Shown piece after piece: positions 15,711-24,999 of a DNA stretch of 64,000 nt; position 1 is the first letter of the stretch; every line of letters starts with the position of its first letter. Location: contig NZ_JBCDMW010000022.1 in NCBI RefSeq assembly GCF_038433155.1, forward strand, positions 62,001 to 126,000, given 5' to 3'. The notes beneath the pieces were generated by a model. The model did not search any database. It saw only the letters and a program-made list of their open reading frames with translations, and was not told the DNA's origin. The stretch comes from Luteococcus sp038433155. GTDB taxonomy: Bacteria; Actinomycetota; Actinomycetes; Propionibacteriales; Propionibacteriaceae. The position numbers and the translations under genes were made by a program.

Positions 15711-17486
15711 TCAGGAGCGGCCCGGCAGGGCGTCCTTGGCAAGGTGCAGCACCGCCGCGGCCTGCGGACCGAGCAGCAACTTCTCATCGGTGACCTGGAC
15801 GTCGCCGATCCGCAGCAGCACCCCCGAGGGCCCCTCCAGATCGATCTCCGCCGGATCCAGGTCAAAGTTCACCGCGATGGTCATGGTCTCGCCCCGCTCC
15901 AGGGCAAACCAGTGGCCCTCCGGATCGAACCGGGCGCTGACCCACTCGAAGCGCGGGTCGGTCAGGTCCGGGTAGGTGCGGCGCAGGGCGATCGCATCGC
16001 GGTAGGTGGCCAGGATCTCCGCATGGGCGTCCTCGGCCAGCTCGTCCCAGTTGAGCTTGGAGCGCTCGAAGGCGGCCGGATCCTGCGGGTCGACGATGGT
16101 GGACACATCCCAGTCCATCTTGCTGAACTCCTCCAGCCGGCCCTTGCTGACCGCCTCGGCCAGCTCCGGTTCCGGGTGGGAGCTGAAGAACATGAAGGGC
16201 GTGCTGGCGGCCCACTCCTCCCCCATGAAGATCATCGGGGTGTAGGCGCTGAGCAGCGTGATCAGCGCCGCAATCTGCAACTGCCGCGGGGTCTCCCGGG
16301 TGGCCAGCCGGCCACCGTCGGCGCGGTTGCCGATCTGGTCATGGTTGTCACTGCAGACCACCAGCCGCCAGGTGGGGATGGTGGGCGTGTCCAGCCGACG
16401 TCCGTGCCGCCGGCCGCGGAAGCTGGACTTCGTGCCGTCGTGGAAGAAGCCGGTCTCCATCACCTTGGCCAGGGCCTCCAGCTCCGCGAAGTCCGCGTAG
16501 TAGCCGGAGTCGTCGCCGGTCAGGTTCGCCAGCAGGGCGTGGTGGAAGTCGTCGCTCCACTGCGCATCCAGGCCGTAGCCGCCGGCCTCCCGGGGGGTGA
16601 TCAGCCGGGGGTCGTTCAGGTCGGACTCGGCAATCAGGCACAGCGGCCGGTTGAGGAAGGTGCTCAGGGCATTCACCTCAACGGCCATCTCCTCCAGGAT
16701 GTGGATGGCGCGGGTGTCGATCAGGGCGTGCACCGCATCCAGCCGCAGGCCGTCGACGTGGTAGTCCTGCAGCCACATCAGCACATTGTCGATGATGAAG
16801 CGGCGCACCTCGTCGGAGTCCTCGCCGGCCAGGTTGATGGCGCTCCCCCACGGAGACTGCACCGACTCGTCGAGGAAGGGGCCGAACAGCGGCAGGTAGT
16901 TCCCGCTGGGCCCCAGGTGGTTGTAGACGACGTCCTGGATCACACCCAGGCCGCGGGCGTGGCAGGCGTCGACGAATTCCTGGTAGGCCCGCGGGCCACC
17001 GTAGGCGTGGTGCACGGCGTACCAACCCACCCCGTCGTAGCCCCAGCCGTGCTCGCCGTTGAAGGCATTGACCGGCATCAGTTCCACCAGGTCAATCCCC
17101 AGCTCCACCAGGTGGTCCAGCTTGTCGATGGCCGCGGTCAGGGTGCCCTCGGGGGTGAAGGTGCCGATGTGCAGCTCGTAGATGATGGCGCCGGCCAGCT
17201 GTCGCCCGGTCCAGTCCTGATCCTGCCAGTCGTAGCTGGCGGGGTCGTAGAGCCGGGACAGGCCGTGCACCCCGTCGGGCTGCCAGCGGGAGCGGGGCGC
17301 GGGGATGATGGCGTCCTCCCCATTGAGCCGGTAGCCGTAGTCAACGCCCTCGCGCACCAGGTGCTGGTGTTCCGGGTCCAGCCGCCACCAGCCCTCGTCG
17401 GCGCGGGTCATCGGCACCTGTGTGCCGTCGATCACCAGGTCGACGCGCTCGGGGATGGGGGCCCAGAGATCAAGCGACAGCGGCAT
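15711..17486 (-). CDS. treZ: Malto-oligosyltrehalose trehalohydrolase (GH13)
   Basis: 591 aa. An N-terminal beta-sandwich (about 1-90) precedes the GH13 barrel with DVVYNHLGPSGNY (region I), GLRLDAVHAL (nucleophile Asp, region II), AESDLNDP (acid Glu, region III) and NHDQIGNRA (region IV). Cytosolic TreZ releases trehalose from maltooligosyl-trehalose made by TreY. treY and treX are not in this window, so the pathway is split or partial here. AGGAG lies 6 nt before the ATG. Confidence 0.94.
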   Translation of the reverse strand: MPLSLDLWAPIPERVDLVIDGTQVPMTRADEGWWRLDPEHQHLVREGVDYGYRLNGEDAIIPAPRSRWQPDGVHGLSRLYDPASYDWQDQDWTGRQLAGAIIYELHIGTFTPEGTLTAAIDKLDHLVELGIDLVELMPVNAFNGEHGWGYDGVGWYAVHHAYGGPRAYQEFVDACHARGLGVIQDVVYNHLGPSGNYLPLFGPFLDESVQSPWGSAINLAGEDSDEVRRFIIDNVLMWLQDYHVDGLRLDAVHALIDTRAIHILEEMAVEVNALSTFLNRPLCLIAESDLNDPRLITPREAGGYGLDAQWSDDFHHALLANLTGDDSGYYADFAELEALAKVMETGFFHDGTKSSFRGRRHGRRLDTPTIPTWRLVVCSDNHDQIGNRADGGRLATRETPRQLQIAALITLLSAYTPMIFMGEEWAASTPFMFFSSHPEPELAEAVSKGRLEEFSKMDWDVSTIVDPQDPAAFERSKLNWDELAEDAHAEILATYRDAIALRRTYPDLTDPRFEWVSARFDPEGHWFALERGETMTIAVNFDLDPAEIDLEGPSGVLLRIGDVQVTDEKLLLGPQAAAVLHLAKDALPGRS

Positions 17487-17787
17487 GAGCAACTCCTGCG
17501 TGGGGGTGGAACGGATGGTGTTGTCACGGTATCCGCTTCCGGGGCGCCCACTGCCCGGATGGACACGGTCTTCGCCCAGAATGAACGCTTTGCACGTTCG
17601 AACCGTCACGGGCGGCCACCGCGGGGCCAGCAGATCGCCGTCCGGGCCCGATGGTACGGCCACCCGCAGCGCTGACCAGCCGGTCACCCACAACATCTGC
17701 GGCAGGTCAGATGACCAGAGCCGCCAAAGCCGGGTTGGACAACTGACCTGCCGCATTTGTTGTGGTGCGCCCCGCCATACTGGGCGC
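17487..17787. other. Divergent intergenic region treZ / GH125
   Basis: It contains the long dyad at 17687-17765, and a possible -10 CATACT (17775-17780) 7 nt before the GH125 ATG. No other gene or clear operator is seen. The dyad lies within about 25 bp of the GH125 start, so it would be part of that promoter region. Confidence 0.5.
17687..17765. repeat. 79-bp dyad element, copy A
   Basis: The outer arms are complementary apart from scattered changes and share GCGGCAGGTCAG / CTGACCTGCCGC with copy B at 48042-48119; the right arms (GGACAACTGACCTGCCGC and onward) are identical in both. The left arm and the loop have diverged (AGATGACCAGAGC instead of AGTTGTCCAAGGGC). Confidence 0.85.
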
Positions 17788-19092
17788 ATGCCCCCCCATG
17801 TGGTGAACCCGGCGAGCCCCCAGGTCCGTGCCCGGGTGGCCGCCGAGGCCGAACGGATCGTCGACGCCACCGGTGAGCCCCGGTTCGGGGAGCATTACGG
17901 CCGCCTCATGCTGGACACCTGGCAGCGCACCCTGCAGCCCGGGCCGGATGGGGTCTTCGTGGTCACCGGCGACATCCCGGCCATGTGGCTGCGGGACTCC
18001 TCAGCCCAGCTGCGCCCCTGGCTGGCGCTGGCCGTCTGCCCGCAGATCGACGAGATGGTGCGCGGCGTGGTGCGGATGCAGTGGCGGCTCATCGCCCACG
18101 ACCCCTACGCCAATGCCTTCAACCACCCCGATCACCCTGCCTCCTGGCGCCGCCTGCGCCACCTGTTGGACAACCACGCCTGGCAGACCCGGTTGGATCC
18201 CTGGATCTGGGAGCGCAAGTACGAGGTGGACTCGCTGGCCTTCCCGATGCTGCTAGCCGATGCGCTGTGGAAGTCCACCGGCGACCCCTCCCATCTGGAC
18301 GGCCGGGTCCACCGGGGCCTGCGGAGGGTGCAGCGGGTGTGGCGCTTGGAGCAAGATCATCAGCGCAGTGACTACCGCTTCGTCCGGTTGGGGGCGGCAC
18401 TGCTGCGCCACCGCCGGGACACCTTGGCCCAGTGGGGCCGAGGAAATCCCGTCGGGTACACCGGGATGACCTGGCAGGGATTTCGGCCCAGCGACGATGC
18501 CTGTCGGCACGGCTACCACATCCCCGGCAACCTGATGGCGGCACACGCGCTGCGGCTGGGCGCGCGCTGGTGCCGCGAGTTGTGGTCCGACATGCCTCTG
18601 GCCGCGGATTGCGAGCGGCTGGCCGCGGAGATCACCGCCGGGGTGGAGCACTTCGCGATGCTGCCCGACGGGGGCTTCGCCTATGAGGTGGACGGCCTGG
18701 GTGGCGTCGTGGCCGGCGACGACGCCAATCTGCCCAGCCTGCTGGGGCTGCCGCTGGTGGCCGGCCTGGACGCCTCCGATCCGCGATACCTGGCCACCCG
18801 GGGCCGGATCCTGTCGTCGGCCAACCCCTGGTGGCACCAGGGAACGCAGGCCAGCGGGATCGGCAGTCCGCACACCCCGGGGCGTCGGATCTGGCCGATT
18901 GGGCTGGCAGTGCAGGGGTTGACGTCGCCGGATGCCGACGAGCGGCTGCGGCTGGCGCGGCTGCTCGTCGACACCACCGGCGGCACCGGCCGGATGCACG
19001 AGAGCTTCCACGCCGACGACCCGTCGGACTTCACCCGGGCATGGTTCAGTTGGGCGGACATGACCCTGTGCGAACTGCTGGCCAGCCTCTGA
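17788..19092 (+). CDS. GH125 family exo-alpha-1,6-mannosidase
   Basis: 434 aa covering the whole family. Motifs include TGDIPAMWLRDSSAQ, KYEVDSLAFPM, TGMTWQGFRPSDDA and MHESFHADDPSDFTRAWFSWAD, which hold the acidic residues of this inverting family. GH125 enzymes remove alpha-1,6-linked mannose. There is no signal peptide, so this one probably acts in the cytosol on imported or recycled mannosides. ATG 17788 gives MPPHVVNPASP. It is followed 30 nt later by the MOSC gene. Confidence 0.9.
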   Translation: MPPHVVNPASPQVRARVAAEAERIVDATGEPRFGEHYGRLMLDTWQRTLQPGPDGVFVVTGDIPAMWLRDSSAQLRPWLALAVCPQIDEMVRGVVRMQWRLIAHDPYANAFNHPDHPASWRRLRHLLDNHAWQTRLDPWIWERKYEVDSLAFPMLLADALWKSTGDPSHLDGRVHRGLRRVQRVWRLEQDHQRSDYRFVRLGAALLRHRRDTLAQWGRGNPVGYTGMTWQGFRPSDDACRHGYHIPGNLMAAHALRLGARWCRELWSDMPLAADCERLAAEITAGVEHFAMLPDGGFAYEVDGLGGVVAGDDANLPSLLGLPLVAGLDASDPRYLATRGRILSSANPWWHQGTQASGIGSPHTPGRRIWPIGLAVQGLTSPDADERLRLARLLVDTTGGTGRMHESFHADDPSDFTRAWFSWADMTLCELLASL

Positions 19093-19122
19093 GGCCGCGG
19101 GACAGCGGGCAGGATGAGTGCC

Positions 19123-19815
19123 ATGCGGCAGCAGGCAATCGTGGAATCACTGGGCTGGACCCCGGTCAAGGGCACCTCCTGGCACGCGGCATCCCGGCTG
19201 GAAGTGGGCGTCGACGGGATCGAGCAGGACCGGCGCTGGACTCCGATCACCCGGGACCTGCGGGCCGTGAAGGCCACCGACGTGCCCCAGCTGGCCGGCC
19301 TGCGGGTCGAGCCCGCGCAACTTCCTGGCGTCGGCGAGGACCTGGTCTTCCCCCGCCCCCGCACGGTGCGGTACTACCACCGGCCGTTCACCGCGTGGGT
19401 GCACGACGGTCCGCTGGCCCGTCGGATCGGCGCCGTGGTGGGCGAGCCGGTCTGGCTGGCGCACACCACCGGCCCGGCGGGATTCATCTGGAGCTCGCCG
19501 GTCAGCCTGCTGCTGCGCAGTGAACTGGCCCACCCCACCGAGCCGCTGCCCGACGACACCGCGCGCTACCGCCCCAACATCGTCCTGAATGACCGGGAGG
19601 CCCCGCTGAGCCTGCGCCCGGGCGCGCGGATCGAGCTGCCCGACGGTGTGCTGCTGGAGGCCGAGCGGGAGCTCGACCGCTGCCTGGTGATCAACCACCA
19701 TCCGGTCACCGGCGCCCGGGATGCGAACCTGCTCAAGCGGCTCCGCCCAGGCGTGCTGCTCGGGTGGGGGTGCCGCGTGCTGCGGCCCGGCACGGTGCAC
19801 ACCACCACCGGTTGA
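19123..19815 (+). CDS. MOSC domain protein with N-terminal beta-barrel
   Basis: 230 aa, with the MOSC N-terminal beta-barrel (VESLGWTPVKG, about 5-90) and a MOSC-like region (about 100-225) containing RYRPNIVLN and RCLVINHHPVTGARD. MOSC proteins bind a molybdenum cofactor or sulfur; relatives include mARC/YcbX reductases. The usual Cys ligand position is occupied by RC in ELDRCLVI. The ATG at 19123 has AGGATGAG upstream; ATG 19114 is an alternative. It probably shares a transcript with the GH125 gene. Confidence 0.8.
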   Translation: MRQQAIVESLGWTPVKGTSWHAASRLEVGVDGIEQDRRWTPITRDLRAVKATDVPQLAGLRVEPAQLPGVGEDLVFPRPRTVRYYHRPFTAWVHDGPLARRIGAVVGEPVWLAHTTGPAGFIWSSPVSLLLRSELAHPTEPLPDDTARYRPNIVLNDREAPLSLRPGARIELPDGVLLEAERELDRCLVINHHPVTGARDANLLKRLRPGVLLGWGCRVLRPGTVHTTTG

Positions 19816-19917
19816 GCCTCCCCCGAGCCTCGCCACCCCACCCCCTGCGGCCGTCGGTGACAAAAGCCACAGCCAAATCTCCTTGTCAGCACCCACCACA
19901 AGGGGCAATGTGGGCAC

Positions 19918-22017
19918 ATGAGTTCAAAGGTGAGCGCTACTGCAAACAAGGTTTCCAGCCCCGTAGACCTACGCAATGTGGTCCTGGTCGGGTCATCCGG
20001 GTCTGGCAAGACCACATTGTTCGACACGCTGCTGGCTGTCCGGATTCCCGGCCACCGGCCGGCAAAGGACGACACGGACCGTGCCGCCGCCCTCACCCTC
20101 GCCTCGGTTTCCAGCGGCGACGTGGTGATCAACCTGCTCGATGCCCCGGGCCACCCGGACTTCGTCGGTGAGCTGCGCGCGGGTCTGCGCGCGGCCGACG
20201 CGGCCATCTTCGTGGTCTCGGCCAGCGACGGGATCGACAACACCACCGCCGCCCTGTGGGCCGAGTGCAAGGCCGTTGACCTGCCGCGGGCGATCGTGGT
20301 CACCAAGCTCGACGCGGAACGCGGGGACTATGAGACCACCGTGGAGCTGTGCCAGCAGACCTTCGGCGAGGGCGTGGTGCCGGCCTACCTGCCACTGACC
20401 AATGACGCCGGTGAGGTGATCGGCTCGATGTCGCTGGTCACCGAGCGAATCCACGACTACTCGTCGGGTTCCTCCGCAGTGCGCGAGCCCAGCGACGAGG
20501 AGTCGGACCAGATCGAGACCTACCGGGCGCCCTTCCTGGAAAGCGTGGTGACCGAGGCCGAGGACGACGACCTGATGGAGCGCTACCTGGAGGGCGAGCA
20601 GCTGGCCGTCGACCAGGTGCGGGGGGATCTGCTCAAGGCCACCGCCCATGCCGCCTTCTTCCCCGTCATCCCGGTGCAGGCGGGAAATGGCGTCGGCGTC
20701 GAGGAGCTCTACAGCCTGATCGAGCACGGTCTGCCGCATCCCGCGCTGCACCCGCTGCCGACCGTGACCTCCGCGGATGGCTCCGACATCCTGGAACTCA
20801 GCTGTGACCCCGACGGCCCGCTGGTGGCCGAGGTGGTCCGCACCACCTCCGACCCCTATGCCGGGCGGCAGTCCATGGTGCGGATCTTCTCCGGCACCCT
20901 GCGCACCGACGACGTGGTGCAGGTGGCCGGCCACCGGGAGCTGTTCACGGGCGTGGCCGACGCGCACCACCCGGAGCACGAGGAGGACGAGAAGATCGGC
21001 CCGCTCTCCTTCCCCGTCGGGACCGAGCTGAACACCAAGAACATCGCGATCGCCGGTGACATCGTGCTGGTGGGCAAGCTGAGCAAGGCGGAGACCACCG
21101 ACACCTTGTCCAGCAAGGAATCCCCGGCCCTGGTGGAGCCCTGGAACCAGCCCGAACCGCTGCTTCCCACCGCCCTCAAGGCCGCCACCCGCAATGACGA
21201 GGACAAGCTGGCCGGTGCCCTGGCGCGGCTGGTGATCGAGGACACCACGGTCCGGCTGGAACGCACCGCGGAGACCGACCAGGAGATCCTGTGGACCATG
21301 GGCCAGGCCCACACCGAGCTCCTGCTGAACCGGTTGAATGACCGTTACGGGGTCAAGGTCACCCAGGAACCGATCAAGGTGCCGATGCGGGAGACCTTCA
21401 TCGCCCCCGCCAAGGCGCACGGCCGGCACGTCAAGCAGTCCGGCGGCCACGGCCAGTACGCGGTCTGTGACATCGAGATTGAGCCCGCCGAACGCGGCTC
21501 CGGCTTCACCTTCGTGGACAAGGTGGTGGGTGGCGCCGTCCCGCGCCAGTTCATCCCCAGCGTGGAGAAGGGGTTGAAGAACCAGATGGAGCGCGGCACC
21601 GTCTACGGCTTCCCCATGGTGGACGTGCAGGTCACCCTGTACGACGGCAAGGCGCACTCCGTCGACTCCTCCGACATGGCCTTCCAGTCCGCCGGCGCCC
21701 TGGCGCTCAAGGAGGCGGCGACGCCGAAGACCGTCGGGCTGCTGGAGCCGATCGACGAGATCACCGTCACCGTCGGCGAGGAATACATGGGCGCCGTGAT
21801 GACCGATCTGGGCAGCCGACGCGGGCAGGTGCTGGGCACCGACGCGGACACCGAGCACCACGCCATCCTGAAGGCCTTGGTTCCGGTGGCCGAGCTGGAG
21901 CGCTACGCGGTTGACCTGCGCGGTCTGGCGCACGGCAGCGGCACTTTCACCCGTCGCTTCCACGGCTACGAGCTGGTGCCCGCCAACATCGCCGAGAAGT
22001 TCGAGCAGAAGGGCTGA
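19918..22017 (+). CDS. EF-G-like GTPase (EF-G2 / FusA-like paralogue)
   Basis: 699 aa. The G domain has GSSGSGKTTL (G1), LLDAPGHPDF (G3) and TKLD (G4). The switch I/effector loop is DRAAALTLASVS, where true EF-G has an ERGITI-type sequence. Domains II-V follow in EF-G order (e.g. QSGGHGQYAVCDIEIEP, domain IV; MGAVMTDLGSRRGQV, domain V). This matches the actinobacterial EF-G2 group (Mycobacterium Rv0120c type), whose role in translation is unclear; it is not expected to replace EF-G. A strong hairpin follows the stop. Confidence 0.9.
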   Translation: MSSKVSATANKVSSPVDLRNVVLVGSSGSGKTTLFDTLLAVRIPGHRPAKDDTDRAAALTLASVSSGDVVINLLDAPGHPDFVGELRAGLRAADAAIFVVSASDGIDNTTAALWAECKAVDLPRAIVVTKLDAERGDYETTVELCQQTFGEGVVPAYLPLTNDAGEVIGSMSLVTERIHDYSSGSSAVREPSDEESDQIETYRAPFLESVVTEAEDDDLMERYLEGEQLAVDQVRGDLLKATAHAAFFPVIPVQAGNGVGVEELYSLIEHGLPHPALHPLPTVTSADGSDILELSCDPDGPLVAEVVRTTSDPYAGRQSMVRIFSGTLRTDDVVQVAGHRELFTGVADAHHPEHEEDEKIGPLSFPVGTELNTKNIAIAGDIVLVGKLSKAETTDTLSSKESPALVEPWNQPEPLLPTALKAATRNDEDKLAGALARLVIEDTTVRLERTAETDQEILWTMGQAHTELLLNRLNDRYGVKVTQEPIKVPMRETFIAPAKAHGRHVKQSGGHGQYAVCDIEIEPAERGSGFTFVDKVVGGAVPRQFIPSVEKGLKNQMERGTVYGFPMVDVQVTLYDGKAHSVDSSDMAFQSAGALALKEAATPKTVGLLEPIDEITVTVGEEYMGAVMTDLGSRRGQVLGTDADTEHHAILKALVPVAELERYAVDLRGLAHGSGTFTRRFHGYELVPANIAEKFEQKG

Positions 22018-22032
22018 CCCTTCAAGGCTCCT

Positions 22033-22044
22033 GAGCCTGTCGAG
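22033..22044 (+). repeat. Dispersed repeat copy (GAGCCTGTCGAG)
   Basis: Intergenic copy 16 nt after the EF-G2 stop, adjacent to the terminator hairpin. Confidence 0.7.
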
Positions 22045-22052
22045 CGACGCAT

Positions 22053-22093
22053 GACGAGGGCCGCCGTTCCCCACCGGAACGGCGACCCTCGTC
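22053..22093. terminator. Bidirectional hairpin between EF-G2 and SRPBCC genes
   Basis: The stem GACGAGGGCCGCCGTTCC (22053-22070) pairs with 22076-22093 apart from one unpaired base, with a CCACC-type loop. It lies between convergent genes. Confidence 0.75.
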
Positions 22094-22148
22094 GCTTCTT
22101 GACCCGGGGGGTCGCCGGTTGGGTCTGGATACGTCGGCTCTTGTGGAC

Positions 22149-22613
22149 CTACTTCTCGCTGACCCGCGCGGCCAGCTGCGCCAGCGTGTCCTCCAGCACC
22201 TGCGCCGGCAGGATCGGGAAGCGGGACTTGAACTTGCTGCTGCGTACCTCACTCCAGTCATAGGTGAGCGAGACCTTGGTGGCCTGGGACCCCTCGGGCT
22301 CCAGCTCGTAGACCCATTCCCAGCCGCCGGGCTCCTCCCCCTCGCGGGCCGGTCGCCAGGCCAGCAGCTTGTTCTCGATCAGCCCGGTGACATGGTTCTC
22401 CATCCGGTACTCGCCGCCCATCTTCTCGTGGAACATGTCCATGCTGAAGACGTCGCCGACCGCCTGGATCCGCTGGTCGCCCTGCTCGGCACCGCGCACC
22501 ATCTCCGACGCGTCGATCGAGACATGGTTGCGGGGCAGCGTGAGCACGTCGAAGATGTCCTTGGCGGGCGCATCGATCACGCGGGAAATGGTGAGACTTT
22601 CAGTGGTCGTCAT
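22149..22613 (-). CDS. SRPBCC (START-like) family protein
   Basis: 154 aa. The pattern TISRVIDAPAKDIFDVLTLPRNH at the N-terminus, W.WVYELEPE..ATKVSLTYDW in the middle and a C-terminal helix is that of polyketide-cyclase/SRPBCC ligand-binding proteins. The ligand is not inferable. The ATG at 22613 has GGCAGG upstream; upstream in-frame residues overlap the trmB promoter and are not conserved in style. Confidence 0.8.
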   Translation of the reverse strand: MTTTESLTISRVIDAPAKDIFDVLTLPRNHVSIDASEMVRGAEQGDQRIQAVGDVFSMDMFHEKMGGEYRMENHVTGLIENKLLAWRPAREGEEPGGWEWVYELEPEGSQATKVSLTYDWSEVRSSKFKSRFPILPAQVLEDTLAQLAARVSEK

Positions 22614-22678
22614 CCTGCCAGCCTTGCGGAGGCCGGAGCGCGGCGGCCAGCGATTCCGCTGGACGCTGACATCGCCCG

Positions 22679-22684
22679 TAGGAT
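22679..22684 (+). promoter_or_regulatory. -10 box TAGGAT of trmB (leaderless candidate)
   Basis: TAGGAT lies 6 nt before the GTG at 22691. Confidence 0.5.
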
Positions 22685-22690
22685 TGTCCG

Positions 22691-23473
22691 GTGCCAATGC
22701 CCCCTGACGTGAGCCCGTCGACGCCGGACCAACCGCCCCGCAAGCGTCGCGTCCACCGCGAGGTGGTGAGCTTCGTGCGGCGCAGCGCCCGGATGAATGA
22801 CTCGCAGGTCAAGGCGTGGGAGGCGCACCATGACCGCTGGGTGATCGAGGTGGCGCAGGGCGAGACGGAGACCTCGATCGTCGCGCAGCCCCAGCCCGAC
22901 TGGGAGGTGGTCTTCGGCCGGGAGGCACCGCTGATCGTGGAGATCGGCTCCGGCACCGGGGAATCCCTCGTCGCGATGGCCAAGGCGCATCCCGAGGCGA
23001 ATGTGGTGGCCTTCGAGGTCTTCCAGCCCGCCGTCGCCTCAACCCTCAGCCGGATGGCGCGGGAGGGCGTGGACAACATCCGGATCGTGATGGGCAATGG
23101 CCAGCAGGGCCTGGAACACCTCTTCGAGCCGGGCTCGATCAGCGAGCTGTGGCTCTTCTTCGCCGACCCGTGGCACAAGGTCCGCCACCACAAGCGACGT
23201 CTGGTCGGCGCCGACTTCGCGCAGCTGGTGCGTTCCCGGCTGGTCGACGGCGGGCGCTGGCGGCTGGCCACCGACTGGGATGACTACGCCGAATGGATGC
23301 GGGAGGTGTTGGACGTCGCCTCCGGGTTGGTGAACGAACACCTGGACCCGGCCGATCCCGAGAACACCGGGTGGGCGCCGCGGCTGGAGCTGCGCCCAGT
23401 CACCAAGTACGAACGCAAGGGCCTGGCAGCCGGCCGCACCATCCACGACCTGACCTATCGGAAGACCTCGTGA
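22691..23473 (+). CDS. trmB: tRNA (guanine-N7)-methyltransferase TrmB
   Basis: 260 aa. The Rossmann SAM motif EIGSGTGE (about 84-91) and the family signature DPWHKVRHHKRRL (about 159-171) identify TrmB, which forms m7G46 in tRNA. The GTG at 22691 directly follows a -10 box; an ATG two codons later is possible. Its stop overlaps the truA GTG by three bases, with GTGA across the junction. Confidence 0.94.
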   Translation: MPMPPDVSPSTPDQPPRKRRVHREVVSFVRRSARMNDSQVKAWEAHHDRWVIEVAQGETETSIVAQPQPDWEVVFGREAPLIVEIGSGTGESLVAMAKAHPEANVVAFEVFQPAVASTLSRMAREGVDNIRIVMGNGQQGLEHLFEPGSISELWLFFADPWHKVRHHKRRLVGADFAQLVRSRLVDGGRWRLATDWDDYAEWMREVLDVASGLVNEHLDPADPENTGWAPRLELRPVTKYERKGLAAGRTIHDLTYRKTS

Positions 23474-24372
23474 CCGGCCATCCCGACCCGACGGCCGAGC
23501 AGGGCCGAACCCCGACGGCCGAGCCTGTCGAGGCCCCGTCGACCCCCCTCACCCGTTGGCGGTTGGACATCGCCTATGACGGCGCCCGCTTCTCTGGCTG
23601 GGCCAGCCAACCGGACCTGCGCACCGTGCAGGGCGAACTGGAACGCTGGATCACCCAGGTGCTGCGGTTGCGCGAGCCGGTGCAGCTCACCGTCGCCGGC
23701 CGCACCGACGCCGGGGTGCACGCCCGCGGCCAGGTGGCCCACGTGGACCTGCCGTCGACGGTGGACACCTCGCGGCTGCAGCGACGGCTGGACCGGGTGC
23801 TGGACGAGGACCTGCAGGTGCTGCGGGTGAGCCCCGCCCCGCCCGGCTTCGACGCCCGCTTCTCGGCCATCTGGCGTCGCTATGTCTACCGGGTCTGGGA
23901 CGAGGTCTCGCGGCCAGATCCGCTGCTGCGCGGGCACATCGCGCAGATCCGCGGCGTCGTCGACGTGGACGCCACCAATGAGGCCGCCCGGATGCTGCTG
24001 GGTCTGCATGACTTCGCGCCCTTCTGCAAGCCGCGCGACGGGGCCACCACCATCCGCACCCTGACCGGCCTGCACGCCGCGCGGACCCCCGACGGAGTGC
24101 TGGAATACACCGTCACCGCCGACGCCTTCTGCCACTCCATGGTCCGTTCGCTGATGGGGGCCATGACCACGGTCGGCACCGGGCGACGGGACCAGGCCTG
24201 GCTGGCCGAGGTGATGGCCTCGCCCAAGCGGCACAGCGGGGTGCTGGTGATGCCGGCCAAGGGCCTGTGCCTGGAGGAGGTCGGCTACCCCGACGACGAC
24301 CAGCTGGCAGTTCGCGCCGAACTCTCCCGCGCCGTGCGCACCCTGCCCGAGACCCCCCTGGAGGCCCCGTGA
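23470..24372 (+). CDS. truA: tRNA pseudouridine synthase TruA
   Basis: 300 aa. The core starts at WRLDIAYDGARFSGWA (about residue 29), with the catalytic Asp in GRTDAGVHA and FCHSMVRSLMGA near the C-terminus. It modifies positions 38-40 of the tRNA anticodon arm. The first 28 residues are extra to the family, and the part reading TAEPVEAPST is encoded by a copy of the dispersed GAGCCTGTCGAGG repeat (23521-23535). The GTG start is coupled to trmB. Confidence 0.94.
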   Translation: MTGHPDPTAEQGRTPTAEPVEAPSTPLTRWRLDIAYDGARFSGWASQPDLRTVQGELERWITQVLRLREPVQLTVAGRTDAGVHARGQVAHVDLPSTVDTSRLQRRLDRVLDEDLQVLRVSPAPPGFDARFSAIWRRYVYRVWDEVSRPDPLLRGHIAQIRGVVDVDATNEAARMLLGLHDFAPFCKPRDGATTIRTLTGLHAARTPDGVLEYTVTADAFCHSMVRSLMGAMTTVGTGRRDQAWLAEVMASPKRHSGVLVMPAKGLCLEEVGYPDDDQLAVRAELSRAVRTLPETPLEAP

Positions 24373-24965
24373 GCCACTACTTCACCACCCCGGACGGCCC
24401 GGAGAAGCGCCGCCAGATCCACGCCACCATCTGGGGGCAGGAGCTCACCCTGACGACGGCCAACGGCGTCTTCTCGGGCACCCGACTGGATCCGGCCACC
24501 AAGATCATGTTGGACGAGGTGGCGCCGCCGCACGACGGTGCCCGGCTTCTTGATCTTGGCTGTGGCTATGGCCCGATCGCCGTCGCCCTGGCCGCCGCCT
24601 GCCCGGGCAGTGTGGTGGACGCCGTCGACGTGAACGAGCGTGCCCTGGCGCTGACCAGGCTCAATGCCGACGTGATCGGCGCTGGCGGCCGGGTGCAGGC
24701 CCTCCTGCCCGAGCAGGCCGACCCGGCCACCCGCTATGACGAGATCTGGAGCAATCCGCCGATCCGGATCGGCAAGCCCGCCTTGCACGAGCTGCTGTTG
24801 ACCTGGCTCCCCCGACTGGCACCGACCGGGCGCGCGGTACTGGTGGTGGGCAAGAACCTGGGCGCGGACTCGCTGGCCCGCTGGCTGACCGAGCAAGGCT
24901 ATGCCTGTGAGCGACTGGCCTCCCACAAGGGCTTCCGGGTGCTGGAGGTGCGCCCGGGCGGCTGA
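24369..24965 (+). CDS. Class I SAM-dependent methyltransferase, RsmC-like
   Basis: 198 aa. Motif I LDLGCGYGP and the NPPI catalytic motif in WSNPPIRIGK match the C-terminal half of RsmC (16S rRNA m2G1207 methyltransferase) and its short actinobacterial relatives. The GTG overlaps the truA stop (GTGA), so it is the third gene of trmB-truA-methyltransferase, which points to an RNA substrate. Actual target not determined. Confidence 0.85.
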   Translation: MSHYFTTPDGPEKRRQIHATIWGQELTLTTANGVFSGTRLDPATKIMLDEVAPPHDGARLLDLGCGYGPIAVALAAACPGSVVDAVDVNERALALTRLNADVIGAGGRVQALLPEQADPATRYDEIWSNPPIRIGKPALHELLLTWLPRLAPTGRAVLVVGKNLGADSLARWLTEQGYACERLASHKGFRVLEVRPGG

Positions 24966-24999
24966 CCCGGAGGCACCGCGGCGACGCCGCAGAGCCCCG

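Noticed and set aside
15621..17675. 684-codon open frame antisense to treZ
   Set aside because: Shadow frame in high-GC coding DNA; His/Gly/Val-rich with no motif, while treZ shows all GH13 regions.
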